Shown here piece after piece: positions 50,704-63,905 of a stretch of 64,000 nt of DNA. Each line of letters opens with the position of its first letter. Position 1 is the first letter of the stretch. The DNA is from Tetrahymena elliotti 4EA (lineage: Eukaryota > Ciliophora > Oligohymenophorea > Hymenostomatida > Tetrahymenidae): NCBI GenBank assembly GCA_000231825.2, contig JH720297.1, forward strand, positions 66,388 to 130,387, in the 5' to 3' direction. The position numbers and the translations under genes are program-made. The notes under the pieces were generated by a model. It did no database searches. It was not told where the DNA came from and saw only the letters and a program-made list of their open reading frames with translations.

Positions 50704-53415
50704 TCAAATTTTTTAGATAATTATTTATAAATCAGAAATAAATTATGTAATATATTGAACTGAGTGTCCTATATTTTTTAAATTAATTGATAAAAGAATT
50801 TTAAATTTCTAAATTTTTATTCTCTCATTTGATGGTATCTTACTAGTTTATCTGAAACTTACTTATATCTTCATTAATAAATTATTAAATACAAATGATA
50901 TTTAGTGAATTTTATAGATTCTTTGAATTGTTTGTTTTTAAAACAACAGAGTTTTATTTACTATTTTCTTCACTTATTTTATGGGATTCTTCAATAGCTA
51001 TTCTTAATAATCTAAATCGCTTTAAATGTCTTCATCATCTCCAATAACTTGCTTTACAAAAACTATTTTTATTCTTGAAGATTTTTATCCTAAAGTATTT
51101 ATTGAATCTATAACTATACCATCGGTATCATAGCTACAAATTTTGCTAAAGTTTTTTCTCATTTACTAATTTTATTTCAAGGATTTTTCTTAATCTTAAA
51201 TAATAGAGTCAGCTTTACATTCATAAAGAGCATCTTAATCAGAAATCCTAGGAGTTACTTAATAAATATCACAAATCTATAAACTGTTATTATTTGCTTT
51301 TATTATTCTTAAAATAAATATTCTAGATATAAAATAATAATATTTAGATAGAAATTTGATTTCCTGATGAAATCTTATCCCTTTAAGTCGTTTACTTCTT
51401 AGATTTTAAAAAAATCTTGATTATTTTTGATGATTCCTTGGTTTTTAAAGTTTTCTGTCATATTAGAAGCTTAGATTATTCTGCTAATATCAGGATTTTC
51501 TGAAATTTAGAGGATATTTTCTTCAAAAGTTTTTTAATTTAATTCTTTTCTACAAAATGTGCAGTTTTGATGGAGTTATAACCATGTTTCAATAAAATTT
51601 TTATGAAATAAATGGTAGCAAACTGTCATTCTGCACATGTTGATCTCTTGAAATTCAGTGAGGCAAATCATCTAAAAAGTTATATTTTAGAATAATCTTA
51701 AAAATATTTTAAAATAAAATTTACACATTCACTAATTTCTTTCAAATTTTAGTATCTTGAAATCAAATCTGAATATAAAATACCTGGCATGTATTTATCT
51801 AATATTTCTCTACTTAGGCTGACATTTTTTTATAATATATTTTAATGAAAAATGTAGTAATTAAATTTTAAAAACAAAAATACATATGAGCTTCTATAAA
51901 AGCAAGATGAGCAGTAGAAGCTTAAGGATTATATGGAATTGTAATATTTTATAATAATTTACATTTATTATAAACAATATGATATATTATCGCTACTGAT
52001 ATTATTCTAGATATATGCAAATTATTAGAAATATTAATTTTATCACTTCATTTGGTTCTTTTTTTAAAAGAAGATTTATTAAATAAAAAATATTACCTTT
52101 TCATGATTTTCTTATTAATTTTGGTTTAGTGACTATGGAGGTAGTGAATGTTCCAAATTAATTTACAGTTTTATATTTAAGTATGCATAAATAATAGAAG
52201 GAATTATATTAACCTTCATTTTTCTAATTCAAAAATTAGATTTCGTTTAATCCAGCTAAACATATTTTAACTGAGAATATTAATTTATTCTTTGTTGGTG
52301 ATTTAATTTCTTAGAAGGATTAAATTAAATTAAAAAAATAATATATTACATAATTCTTATTTTTATAGGTGAAGTGAATTTGAAAAAAAAGTTAATAGTC
52401 TCTTTATTGGGATTATAAAAAGATATTATGAAAGATAATTATTGATTTGTATTATTAGTAGCAAATTCTTGATATCTTTAAATTTATTCTTTTTGTATAC
52501 AATAGCTTCCTGGTTAATCAATAATGTAAATGTCTGTCTTAGTATAAACTAGTAACTTAAATATTAGATAATCCTGTATAAATGATAGTGTATTTTATTA
52601 CTTCATTTAGATTTGTTATTATTAGATTATACTCATCTTAAATTTTTTCAACATCTAATTTATAGGAATCCCAAGCTACTCCTTATATTACAGCCTATAT
52701 ATCATTTTATCAATTAATTGGTTATTTTTTGAACCTTAATTTTATTATAATACAAAATACAATTAAATTAAAAAAAAAAATTTTATTATATTTTAAATTA
52801 CCAGAAGTTTACATCTTTAACCAATATAATTATCAGAGCATATGCATTAAGATCCTTAGCATATGTTTCCTGAATTATAGTATCAATTAATTGAGCATTT
52901 ATCTAAGTAATCAATTTTTTGTTTAAAATCAACAGTAATATTAACTTATCAGTCAGTACTATTCCTTTATTCCTTGGTGATAAATCAATTATTGAGAAAT
53001 AATAATAGTTATTTAAGTGAGGTGGTTTTAATTTAACTTATTATATCCTATCTTACATAGAATATGCATCAAAGTCTAAAAATAATTGACTTAAATTTGG
53101 TGTCTGCTCTTTTTTAATGTCATTACTTTACAAATAATTTTTAACTTAGCTAATTGAAATAGATTGTGAATTTGATAAGACGAGGCATGGCATATTTCCA
53201 TTTTTTCTTGTTTCATAACTTACATTTATGCTTATAATTAGTATTTGCTATGAGTAAGTCTAGTTAAACATCAACATTTATTACTAATTTTGCTATTTAA
53301 TGTCTAATTATTTCCTATATGGATAAGTAGAAGTAAGTAGAATCTAGCATTAACCTAAAATTTAGTTAACAATCATAAGAAAAACTATGTTAAGAGTGAA
53401 TTTTCGAATTATCAT
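50704..53415 (-). CDS. Third membrane RING-like gene, RING lacks one zinc ligand (partly resolved model)
   Basis: Secure exons: 53415-52813 (signal peptide with FLMIVNQILGQC, then ectodomain), 52694-52602, 52537 to about 52350, a block ending at 51725 (contains LSREILDKYMPG), 51671-51396 (RING) and 51276 downward. A further ectodomain block (about 52320-52105) and a Leu/Ile-rich membrane span (near 51870-51940) are visible, but I could not join them in phase. The RING reads CMIC (split by an intron), C-x-H-x2-H, then Phe where the sixth ligand should be Cys (HKNF instead of HxxC), then CTFC. No EGF-like Cys cluster is visible, unlike in the two paralogues. The C-terminal part is acidic. Coding character fades after about 50950, although the frame stays open to TGA 50706-50704, so the 3' end is uncertain. 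Confidence 0.65.
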
Positions 53416-53797
53416 GTAAATATGTAAGATCAAATTAATTATTAGCTAGCTTATTATTATATTCTTAAAAAATAATTTCTCAAAAATTTTGAATTAATTT
53501 TTAATGAGTAACAGAGGAGTTTTGCCAAATTTTATTTAATAAAAGTAAACTTGAGGAGTTATTTGTGATTTTTCATCAAAAAATTTACTAAGAACAAACT
53601 ATTATAATTAAAGATAATAGAATAGAGAAAAATTGTTTTTGATCAATACAAAAATTACCAAAATTAAAATCATGAAGTGAAATTATGATTTATATTTATT
53701 TACTTTATTTTTAAAAATGCTACAAGCTATTTTAATATTAATGTAATTAATAAATTTAATATGTAAGTATATTATTTTTTTTATTAAGAAAAATTCT
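53416..53797. other. Short intergenic spacer
   Basis: 382 bases between the third RING gene start and the transporter stop. AT-rich; it presumably holds the RING gene promoter and the transporter 3' end signals. Confidence 0.55.
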
Positions 53798-55814
53798 TCA
53801 CAAAACACTCCAAGCTTTGGTTCTTTTTTCCCCTTAAACTTAACTCTATACCTTTTTTTATTAATCATTTAAAGCTTTATTATCTTCCTCTGCCATAGCT
53901 CTAGCTTCATTATAGAGAGCTTTACCAAATAATACAGGTCCAAATACACCCATAATAAGGACACTTCTCCAACCCCAGATAAGGCCTTCTAACTTATCAT
54001 CAAATAAATCCATAATCGTCCCAGAAATTAAAGGACACATAAAGTATCCTCCAACATTATATATGAGTTGAGAAAGAGAGCTACAAGTTGAATGATAAGA
54101 TTTTGGTAGGCAACTTAAACAAATACCTGTACCATTAGGAATAAGAGCACCACCAAAAGCAAGTAAAAACCATACTAATGACACTACCTGCCAAAACTCT
54201 GTGACATATCTACATTATCAAATTAAATTCCAAATTTATTTAACTTTTATGAATTAAAATTTAAAAAAATAAATTACCCTATTGGAATTGAAAATATAAA
54301 AGCAGCTAATCCAACTGCTACACAAAACTTCAAAGCTGTTATTCTATTTTTACCTTTATAGCCACCCTTAATATTTTTTCAAAAATATTTTTAAAATTAA
54401 ATAATTAGCTAAATAAGATTAGGTTGATTTAAAAATATTATTTGAATATTATTAGAATAAGTAAATTACTAGAGAATCTGAGATTTTACCTCCTAAGAGG
54501 GCTCCTGTTACAGGAGCTGTGATGGCGATAAAACAAAAGCATGACATAGCAATACTATCTTGAATTTTTGTGAACTTAATGAAATATTCTGTTGCCCAGT
54601 ATTAAATACCTGTTACTATATAGAACAATACACATAATCCACAGCAAACATAGATAAATATGTGATGTTAGATGATTGGCTTTTAAAATTATTAATAATA
54701 AGTTTATTTTTGGAAATAAAAAAAATTACCCCAAACTACTTAAATATTTCTAGACAACCTTAAGCATAAGAAGACTAATGACTTACAACTGAAACAGTAT
54801 CAAATTACTGAAAAAAAAAGAGAAAAAAAATTATATTATATTATAATTCTAAATAAATTTACATCATTATCTATTACAGAGCTTCTAATTCTCCTTCTAT
54901 TTGTAACAGAAGCGCTCCCAGTAAAATTTCCTTTCTCTTATTATTTTTTTTCTTCATAAAGGATATCAATATATTTATTATCTTAAAAAGCAAAGAAAAT
55001 TGCAGTTATTGTTGTGAGAATAAATAATATAGCAAATCCAACTCTCCAACTCTTTTCATATCCAGTCAATGTAATAAGTAAACCTGCTATTGCATAACCA
55101 ACCATAACACCTAAAGGACCTTGAGCTTGCATCAAACCCATCCATGTAGCTGTTTTATCTTCTGGACTAAAACTATTGATCCAAATAGGAGCATATATAC
55201 ATCCGAAAGCAGCACAAAAACCTTGGCCAAATCTGCAGGCATAGATAATAATAATACTAGATGTTAGTGAAATAACGAGACTAAAGAGTCCATTAAAGAA
55301 AACAGTAACAGATATAATCTTATTAATCTTATATTTATTTAATGAAACAGGAACCATAAATGTTGCTATGCTTATACCTAAATATTCTAATGAACCTATT
55401 TATTCATTAAAAAATAAAAATATCATTATTTTGTTGCAAGTAGAATTTAGAAAAGAAATTAAATATTTTTTATATCTTTTTTTTGCATTTCAAATTTATT
55501 TAAATATCTGATAGCTAATTCCTATTTTAAATTTTATAAATTGTAAGTGATCTATCCATCTATTAAAACAATCTAAAAATCAAATAAGTTTATTGATTGG
55601 GCCGATTAATATGCGAAATTATTAGGATTGTACCTAGAGTGGCCTGTTAACTGAATGTCAAGTGAAGTTCGTTTTCAATTTGAATCAAAGAAGCTGGAAT
55701 GACTCCAGTATTAAAGTTATTTTGTATTGAGATAAAACAAAACATAAAATAAATCCACTACAAAACCTTAATATCAAGCTCTTCCTCTTAAGGCTAAATA
55801 CCAGACTAGCTCAT
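53798..55814 (-). CDS. Major facilitator superfamily transporter, Spinster-like (500 aa)
   Basis: Six exons: 55814-55634, 55395-54863, 54807-54730, 54679-54470, 54366-54278 and 54209-53798. Together they give 501 codons with every junction in phase. About 12 hydrophobic helices are visible. Helix 1 begins IYFMFCFISIQNNFNTGVIPASL, with the Asn/Asp-rich turn seen in Spinster-type proteins. The segment between helices 4 and 6 has RFGQGFCAAFGC and GYEKSWRVGFAI. The start of the second half has GIQYWATEYF and APVTGALLGG, and GTGICLSCLPKSYHST lies near helix 11. Spinster-like carriers move lipids or other organic solutes across plasma or lysosomal membranes; the substrate cannot be predicted here. 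The cytosolic loop between the halves is basic with repeated Arg. The C-terminus is short and basic. No neighbouring gene is functionally linked. Confidence 0.9.
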
Positions 55815-56972
55815 GGCAGACAAAGGAATCTAAATGTTAATTTTATCTGATTTTTAATTTAAATGGCTTTTATTTTAATGATTAATTTGCTAATGTTCTC
55901 CTTTTTATTCATTTTATTAATTATTATTATCCAGTAAGTTAACATTACTATTCTATTTTTGTTCTTGATTTAACTTGCTTTTGTAAAATTAAGAAGGCTT
56001 TTCCTTTAGCTAAATGCTGCTTCCTATTGGTGAAATATTTTACCCTTAATTATTTTAATGCTCCATGAATCTACTTGTATTTTTATTTAATTTAAATAAA
56101 ATTTTGTTGCTATCAAAATATTGTAGATAACTTAATTTCTTTTTAATTATTTTCTACTTGTATTTACTAAATAATTCCAATAAGCTTAATCAATAAATTA
56201 TGTAAAAATATACAAACACAAACATATGCATCCACTCATTAATTATTTCATATTTTAGATATATTTACTGAAGTATAGATACTCAAATTTTAATAGAAAA
56301 CTTTTAAAAATATATTAACTCTGCATGGTCGTTTCTAGTTCTATTTTTATCTCCTTTACATCATATTAATATAAAAACTGTAAATAATTTTTCATGTCAA
56401 TCGCAATTATTTTTTAGTTCTAGCTTATAAACTTCACCTACTTCTCTAATTATGTGTTTTCTAAAACTTATTTTTCCTTCCATTTTATATTTTTATTCCA
56501 AATATTTTATTGTTTAACATTTTTTAATTTCAGAAGCATCAAAAATTATGAAATTTTCTCATGAAAATTCTTCTGAAAAAGGAATAAAGGGAGTAAATTT
56601 AATTTTAATGATGAAAAACTTTTTAAAAAAATAAATAAATATTGTAAATGATGCTTAGAACTTAAAGACCTAAAGAGTTATTGAAAAAATGATTGTCAAG
56701 TTATCATTAAAATAGTTTTTAGGGATAGTAATTAGTCATAACCTGAAAGATAGTAAGAAATTCTGTTTTTAAATTTAATCAAAATTTTTAATTTCTATCA
56801 TTTAATGGTATTAAGTAAATATTAGTTAGGCATACATAGTTTTGATTTGATAAAAAGTAAAAGTATAAACAAAATTGCAGAAAAGGCATTTATTAGATGA
56901 GTTAATAATTAATAAAATTTGATATTTTAATATTTTAATTTTAGTTAATAAATTCAGTAAGTTTTTAATTAT
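55815..56972. other. Intergenic, no gene seen
   Basis: About 1.2 kb between the transporter start and the end of the large channel gene. AT-rich on both strands with no coding-like frame. Confidence 0.55.
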
Positions 56973-59900
56973 TCAATCAACTTTTCCAAAACCAGACATT
57001 GAGTAAGTATGAGTCAAAAAATTTTTGCGTTTGAAAACTTAAGTTTTTTGAGATCTTCTAATGATTTTTTACTTTCCTTTAATTTTCTTCAAAACTTCAG
57101 AACAGTTGTTATGCTTGAAATACTTTTCATATTCTTTCATTAAGTCAAAATCAGGGAAGAAAAACATATTATAGTCATACATAGGATGCTGCATATAGAA
57201 ATTTTACTCAGAACCATATAAAGTGCTTCCTCTTTTTGTGAGAGCTTCATTGCTTTTGTCATCATCTTAATTTCTTACTGAGAATAGATCTTTAAGCTTT
57301 TGTAATAGTTCCTCATTGTTGAAATTCTATGAATAACCAGTACTTGTTTGTAAATTGTTATTCTGAATATTGTTATTGTTATTGCTATTAATGTTTTAAT
57401 TGTTTTATTATAACTGATTAAAATTATTAAACAGAGAGCTCTTTCTTCCTTTCTAGCTAGTTTTTTCATTTTGCGATTTAACACTATTTCTTGGTGGATA
57501 AACGCCACTTAGAGGATGCTTGCTCATTAAAAATGGAGAGTTTCTTCTCAATCTTTCTTACTCTTTCTTAATTCTATCATAATTTATTTTAGGCAAAGAT
57601 TATTCATTTTAAAATTGAGATTATTGATTGTCCCCAGTATTTTCATTATCATTTAAGTGGTTTTTAATAGAAGGTCTTTTCTATGAATTTTATTAAGAAG
57701 GAGCAAATTTACTCTTTTTGTTTTACATAGATTACTACAAAAGTTATTAAGCTTACTGGCTGTTTAGATTGTTGTTATTGTTTGAATTATTATTTTAGTA
57801 AGGAGAGGTTATTGATTAGTTATCTTCATTATTCTCATCTAAGTAGTTTGTTGTATTAAAAATACTGTTTCTATTTCCTTGCTAGAGTCCTTTAATGCTT
57901 CTGCCTGGAGTATTAAAACCACCTAAGCTAATACTACTCTCTTAATCATAATTATTTGTATTGTTAGCTCCCATAAGCCCATTTATATGTTTAAGAATAG
58001 GAGTAGCATTCCAATCTGATAGAGCTGCAGAAAATTTAGACATTCCTAGTTATTAGTTTATAGAAGGTTTTTTATTTTGTATTAATTCCTCTACCTCTTA
58101 TACCTGAAGAAGTTTTGATTCTCTACTTAATCTACTTTGAAGTGACCTATATGACTATTCACGACTGAGTAAAGATTTCTTTTTGAGTTTATCTAAAGCT
58201 TGATTAGGGGCACTAGCTGAACTTTAGCTTCTAATCTTGTTAATATTTCCACTAGTTAAAGGATAGGGGTTATATTCTTACCTTATTTGACTATTATTAA
58301 AATTAATAGGAGTAGTAATACTCTGTCTAAACTTAGATTGTTATTGTTAAACTTAATCATCCTCATCTAAATTTTAAGAGCCAAATTAAAAGAATCCTTT
58401 ATTAGCAACTTTCTTTGGTGTAAATTTGGGTTCAGAGTAATCTTATTATTTTGTGTTATTACCATTATTATAGTTGCCGTTAGGATCTCCGTCTAAATTC
58501 AATTAACTACCACTACCTCCTTAGCCTGAAATCATTAATAAATTATTAAATAAAACCTGATCGTTATTAAAATCTTCTATATTGTCATTATAAAGACTAT
58601 TAAGCTCTTGGTTACCCCAATTTAAATTCATTTAAGGGTGTTAGCTTTATAAGAATGCAGCAAGGGTTATTGAATTCTACTAAATGCTGTTATTTCTAGA
58701 TACAGATGAATTATTATCTTAGAGTTTTAACTTATTTTGTAATTTAGCAGATCTAGACAAGTTAGTTTCATCTAGGTTACCCTCTTTTTTATGCAACTAG
58801 GCAAGAGAATTCATTACTTATAGATTTAAATTTTACTAATTCTTTTTTTTATTATTATTGTTAGTATTGCCAAATGATAGACTATTTGTATTATTTATGA
58901 ACGAGCTTTGGTTACTATTATTTAATGACTTTAAGATATTCCCTTTAAGTACTTGTTAAAATATTTAAGAGTTAGATTATATAGATGAGGCATTGCTTAG
59001 GTTATTAGAGTTTGTTTTACTTGAAGATGTCATATTTTGTTTTTCTTTTTTCCTTTTTTTAGATCCTGTTGAAGCAGAAGCCTTATCATTTGATTTACCT
59101 AATGAATCCTATCCACTGCTATTATTCTTACTTTTTGACTTAACATTACTATTTTTTTAGCTCTTTTCGTTACTAAGTTACCTATCATTGTCATGCTTTT
59201 AAGAAGAATTGACACTGTTTTCATTACTAAGTTTTATTTCATCACCTTTGTTGTTAATACTTTTATTTGAAGAAGATTATTGAATATTTTTCTTTTTTTT
59301 CTTGCTTTTAATTGTTGTTTTTGATTTTTCTCTGACTTAAAAACTTTATTCCCCTACATTATTTGGAGAAGACTCAGATCTTGAACGGAATGATAAATCT
59401 GATTCTTCACCTGAGGCATTCAGTTGCAATACTTATTTTTCATGATCAGAAGTATCATTATCACTTGAGCTACTACTTTGTGATGATGATAACTCTGAAG
59501 CACCTAATTTCTGATCATTATGCTTAGATACATTATCATTTTGATCTACTTTTCCCTCTTGTTATAAATTTAGCATGAACTGGTTTAATTTTTCTCTATA
59601 AATGTTAACAGATGAATTTCTACTTTGAGAATTTTTTTTGCTTTCATCATTTCCATCTTCTCCTTCTTCTTGAATAGAGTTAAGAGCATCTTCATCTTTT
59701 CTCTACTAAACCAAGTCTGCTTAAATTTCATTTTAAGTATTACTTTCTTCTTAATCTATGTCAGCTTCTTAAATATCGCTATCATCATCTTCATTTTCTG
59801 TATAAGATTAATAATCATCATCTTCTTCTTCGGATGAATAGTAACTACACTCAGTGATCTCTCCTAACTAGCTTTCAATATCTTCGTCATCGCTATAAGC

Positions 59901-62900
59901 AATAAAATTTTTTTCATCATCTAATTTTATTTTTTTAGCTTTTTAAAAGAATTTCATATCTGACTATATATTTGTAAGCTAAATTTTGCTTTAAATAGGT
60001 TCATCTCTATCAGAGTCATCATTAGCTTGCTATTCTAAGTTTTTATCAATTAAATTATCTATTACATCTTAACGTAATTTTTTTAGGCTTTATCTTGCTT
60101 TAAAATTCATTTTTAAAGTTGAAAATGCTTTAGAGATTCTTTGATAAGGTATCCTTTCATTTGGTACGCTATAAGTATATCTAGCTATAAGTAAATCTCT
60201 ATTCCTCTTATAATGAATAAAGTGACAATTATTTAAAGAATGATTAAATTTTCCACAACTTAAACAAGCCATACTTTCCTTTTTATTATAAAGTACCATC
60301 TCATCTTTTATTTGGCTATAAGTTTCCTAAAATTAGTAAATTTGTTAATATTTCATTTATTTATTTATCTTATTTACGAAATCCTAAGGAAAATCCTTTA
60401 AAGTTTCAAAGAATTTATTCTAAGGTAAAACTAACACATGAGTTGTTGAAGTGCTCTTGCAGCAAGTTTCTCTAGGAGAGGAGCTGAAAAATCCACCCTA
60501 TCCAAAAAACTAACCTGGCTATTTCAAAAATAAAATAATTTTATTCATGATTAAAAAATAATTAAATTTGTTAATAAAGTTTATCCAAAGACTTATGATT
60601 ATGCTTTAGTTTATTTCAAAAGAAAAAAAATTATTTTTCTATTTTATGATTTGAATTATTAAATTTATTTTATTAAGATTTTTGTTTCTAAAAGTGAAAT
60701 TAATTTTATTTGGATATCTTTTATAGATACATCTAAATACTTTTTAATTATGAATAATCAATCAAATTCTAAAATTAGTATAACATGGTTTATTTTTTAG
60801 GAAAAAATGATAAAAAATACTATTTCTTATATATTTACCTTGATATATGAAATATGTCTAGTTTATTATCCACTTTAGATAAAGATTTCGACTTATCCTT
60901 TGAGTACGAAGTATATATCATTTTCTCCATAAGATTGCTATCTAAATACAATTTCACCTGGTCCAAGAACCTTTTCCTTAAAATGTAGTGAAACTTGATT
61001 AAGAAATTAGGATGAAAATTTAGAGGAGAAAACTTTAGTCTACTGTAAGATTCTCCCATAAAAATCTTTTTAAATTTCTTCTCTAAGATTCTCTGAGAGT
61101 TGAGTTAAAATATATTCTCCTCTCATAGGGTTATCTTACTCTTGCATTCTTTTGTAGTCTAAAAATTTCATTACTCTAAGCTAGATATCTTATTTAATTT
61201 ATCTAGTGGACATGTAAATAGATAAATCATATTTCTTTTTACTATTAAAAAATATAATTAGTTAATACCAATAAATTCCTTTAATAACTAAATTAAATTA
61301 AGCTTCAAATATTTGTTTGTTTGGTCTTTATAAAATTTTCTAATAATTTAAATTAATCCCAGCCTCAAAATTAAATTTTCTTATTAAATTTTTTGGGTAA
61401 AAAATAACCAGTAATCATCAAATCTTACAAACAATATTTGATAATTTTTCATACCAAAATATTTCCAATATCAAAAATTTAATTTTACATTGGATTTTTT
61501 TGCTTTTTTTAAAGATTAATTCATTTTAAATTGAAAAATAATATTTGAATTTTAAAATGGTTTTTAATTTACATAAACTCTGCTTCTTTTTGAGCAATTT
61601 CCTGAAAAATACCTCCTATTGTATTAACTACGTAAGCAAATACAACTGAACCTAAAAGAGCCATAAATATAGTAAACATTTTTTCTGAATCAGCTATGGG
61701 TTTAATATCTCCGTAACCTACTGTAATCATTGTAATAATTGAGAAATATAAAGAATTTAAATATCTTTCAGCAATACCATTGTCTTCAATACCTGTTTAG
61801 AGTAGCCAAGTCTATTAATTACCTGCCTCAATTTCTTAGATTGATATGAACTGAAAAATACAACCACAAGAATGTGCAACAAAGAGGATAAGGAAAATTA
61901 GCTTAGCTAAAGTATAAACATGAGAGAATTTCTCATGGATTTTGTAGTATTCTACTATATCTTAAAAGTAACTATAAAGTTAATAAAATTTGAGATAAAA
62001 CAGTAGATTGAAAAAAGGCTCTTTTAGCGTGTTTGTGAGAATAAAAGATACAATGACTAAGATATCAATAAAACATTGTGTTTGATAATTTTTGAGAACT
62101 TTTGTTCTATTAAGCTATTCAACACCCATTTCATAATATCCTGTATTTAAGCATACAAATATATTAAAGCAATAAGCTATCAAAGGAGCATAGTATAGCA
62201 AATAGGCATAGTTTTCAGTGTTAAATATTATGTTAAAACTAATCTAAAATGGAATAAGGAAAATTTGTAATATAAGTAATAATGTATAAAACAATCTCCA
62301 ATATCTAATCAATTTGGCATTAGGAGATAAAACAGGTAGCTTTGCAATTTTAATTGCTAGCAAGTAAAAAAACTATATGAGCTTTGACATCATTGATTTC
62401 TTTTTTGAGTTAAAGCGGTTATTGCTTTCATCAAACATGTAGCATGAATAGTCATCTATCAAATCAAAATGTCTCTTTTAAAGATATTTATAATTTATTT
62501 GACTTGTTTAGTTTTTTACTTTTTAGTAAAATCTATTGATCATTTTAACTCTTGTTGCAATGTTCCATTATTTAAGAAAGTTTATACTTGCACTATTATG
62601 AACAAGTAGTTCATTCGCTGTATTCTGTGCTAATGGTTAAATAGTTTGTTTCCTATCATACTAGGTGTTGAGAGTACCATTTGAAAATAAATTTTATCCA
62701 CCTTATTAAGTAGGAGACATAGTATCCTTTTATGCGGAAAATTAAATATTTCCTTGTTATTGTTAATCTCCTCCTAATCTCTAGGATTTTTTCATTGAGT
62801 TATACATGCTTTTTTGATGGTTTCCTAATTATATTTCCCTTTAAGAATGCTATGGAGTTTAGGCACCAATGTAAGGAGAATTTTATTAGCTGCCACTGAT

Positions 62901-63905
62901 TTATGGAAAAATTCTATTTTTAGATGATTTTAATGGAGTACCGCTTGGAGGACTCTGCTAGAATGTAGTGGCGCAGGTTAAATTTTTCTTATTTCTAGCA
63001 TTCCTCTTAATCATTTTTGGGGTATTGCTATACTATTAAGTTTTAATAGAGTAGTTACTTATTTTTCTTTAAAAATCAATTGAATCGTTTATCTACTTTT
63101 AACTAGTAGTCGGATTGCTGTTCCCGTTTCCTTAGCTGCTACTGTTATTAGCAGCATTGTTATTAATAGTAATAATCCCATTATTGTTGTTATTAGCATC
63201 TTTATTATTCTCATTATTATTATTGCTATTATTATTTATAATATTATTGTTATTACCATTTATTTTACTATCATTCTGTTAACTATCTTATTAAATCTTC
63301 TCTGTAATATCTTTATTACTTTTGATTTTATTATCAATTTAATTCTATGGAATATCTTCGCTTGCCTAAAAGACTTAAGTGGTACTAGCTTGGTTCTAAT
63401 TAATGTTTGAAATAGTAGTCTTATCTTATGTTACAATTTTCTCATTGAAAATAATATTTGATAGAGTGGATGTTCTTTTTATATCTTAATTGTCAAATTA
63501 ATTATAATCTTGTTCTTCCTTATCACTCAAAGATGCATTTAATCCTTTTATTCTTACAGGGCTTGATTCTGAGCTACTATCCTTTTAATTAAGATAATTT
63601 AAACTTCCTATATTCATTGATGACTCTTTCTTAGCCCTGAATCCTTTTTTGATGAATCGCGGTTTTTTGTTACTCTCCTTTATTAAAATCTATTCATCTT
63701 TAGACTTAGTTGAAAACGGCTCAATATCACCTTGAGTTTCGTTTTTTCTCATATTCTCAAGCTAACTAAAAATAGTAACATTAGGAGAAAAATATCCATC
63801 ATCTCCATTTCTAGGAGAAACCAATTAATCACTTTCCTACTTCCTTGAAGTTAAGAGGCCTAACTCATTATTAATCGTTGATGAGACATTAAAAAATTCA
63901 CTCAT
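56973..63905 (-). CDS. Giant CNBD K+ channel with CCHC zinc knuckle (2,076 aa)
   Basis: Exons 63905-61573, 61241-60839, 60518-60378 and 60326-56973 sum to 2,077 codons. The 51-nt third intron must be removed because it carries an in-frame TGA. A 490-residue Asn/Gln/Ser-rich N-terminus precedes six spans. The selectivity filter is TVGYGD (728-733), the canonical K+ signature. The fourth span is nearly uncharged, so voltage sensing is unlikely. A C-linker (LRVMKFLDY) and CNBD follow (IYFVLKGQVEIF, PGQFFGQGGFFSSSPRE). The cassette keeps its Arg but has Gln for the usual Glu, so ligand binding is uncertain. A CCHC knuckle follows at C980-x2-C983-x4-H988-x4-C993, then a conserved-looking YSVPNERIPYQRI segment. 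The last 1,050 residues are acidic, then Asn/Ser/Gln-rich, ending in a more ordered segment with HPMYDYNMFFFPDFD and a basic tail. Confidence 0.93.

Noticed and set aside
51768..51790. A possible 15-nt intron (GTATTTTATATTCAG) in the third RING gene
   Set aside because: It is in phase and far below plausible length for this genome; read-through gives a continuous sequence.
59625..59837. 70-codon hydrophobic + strand frame
   Set aside because: It is the antisense of the Glu/Asp/Ser-rich tail of the large channel; acidic codons read backwards give Phe/Ile/Leu.
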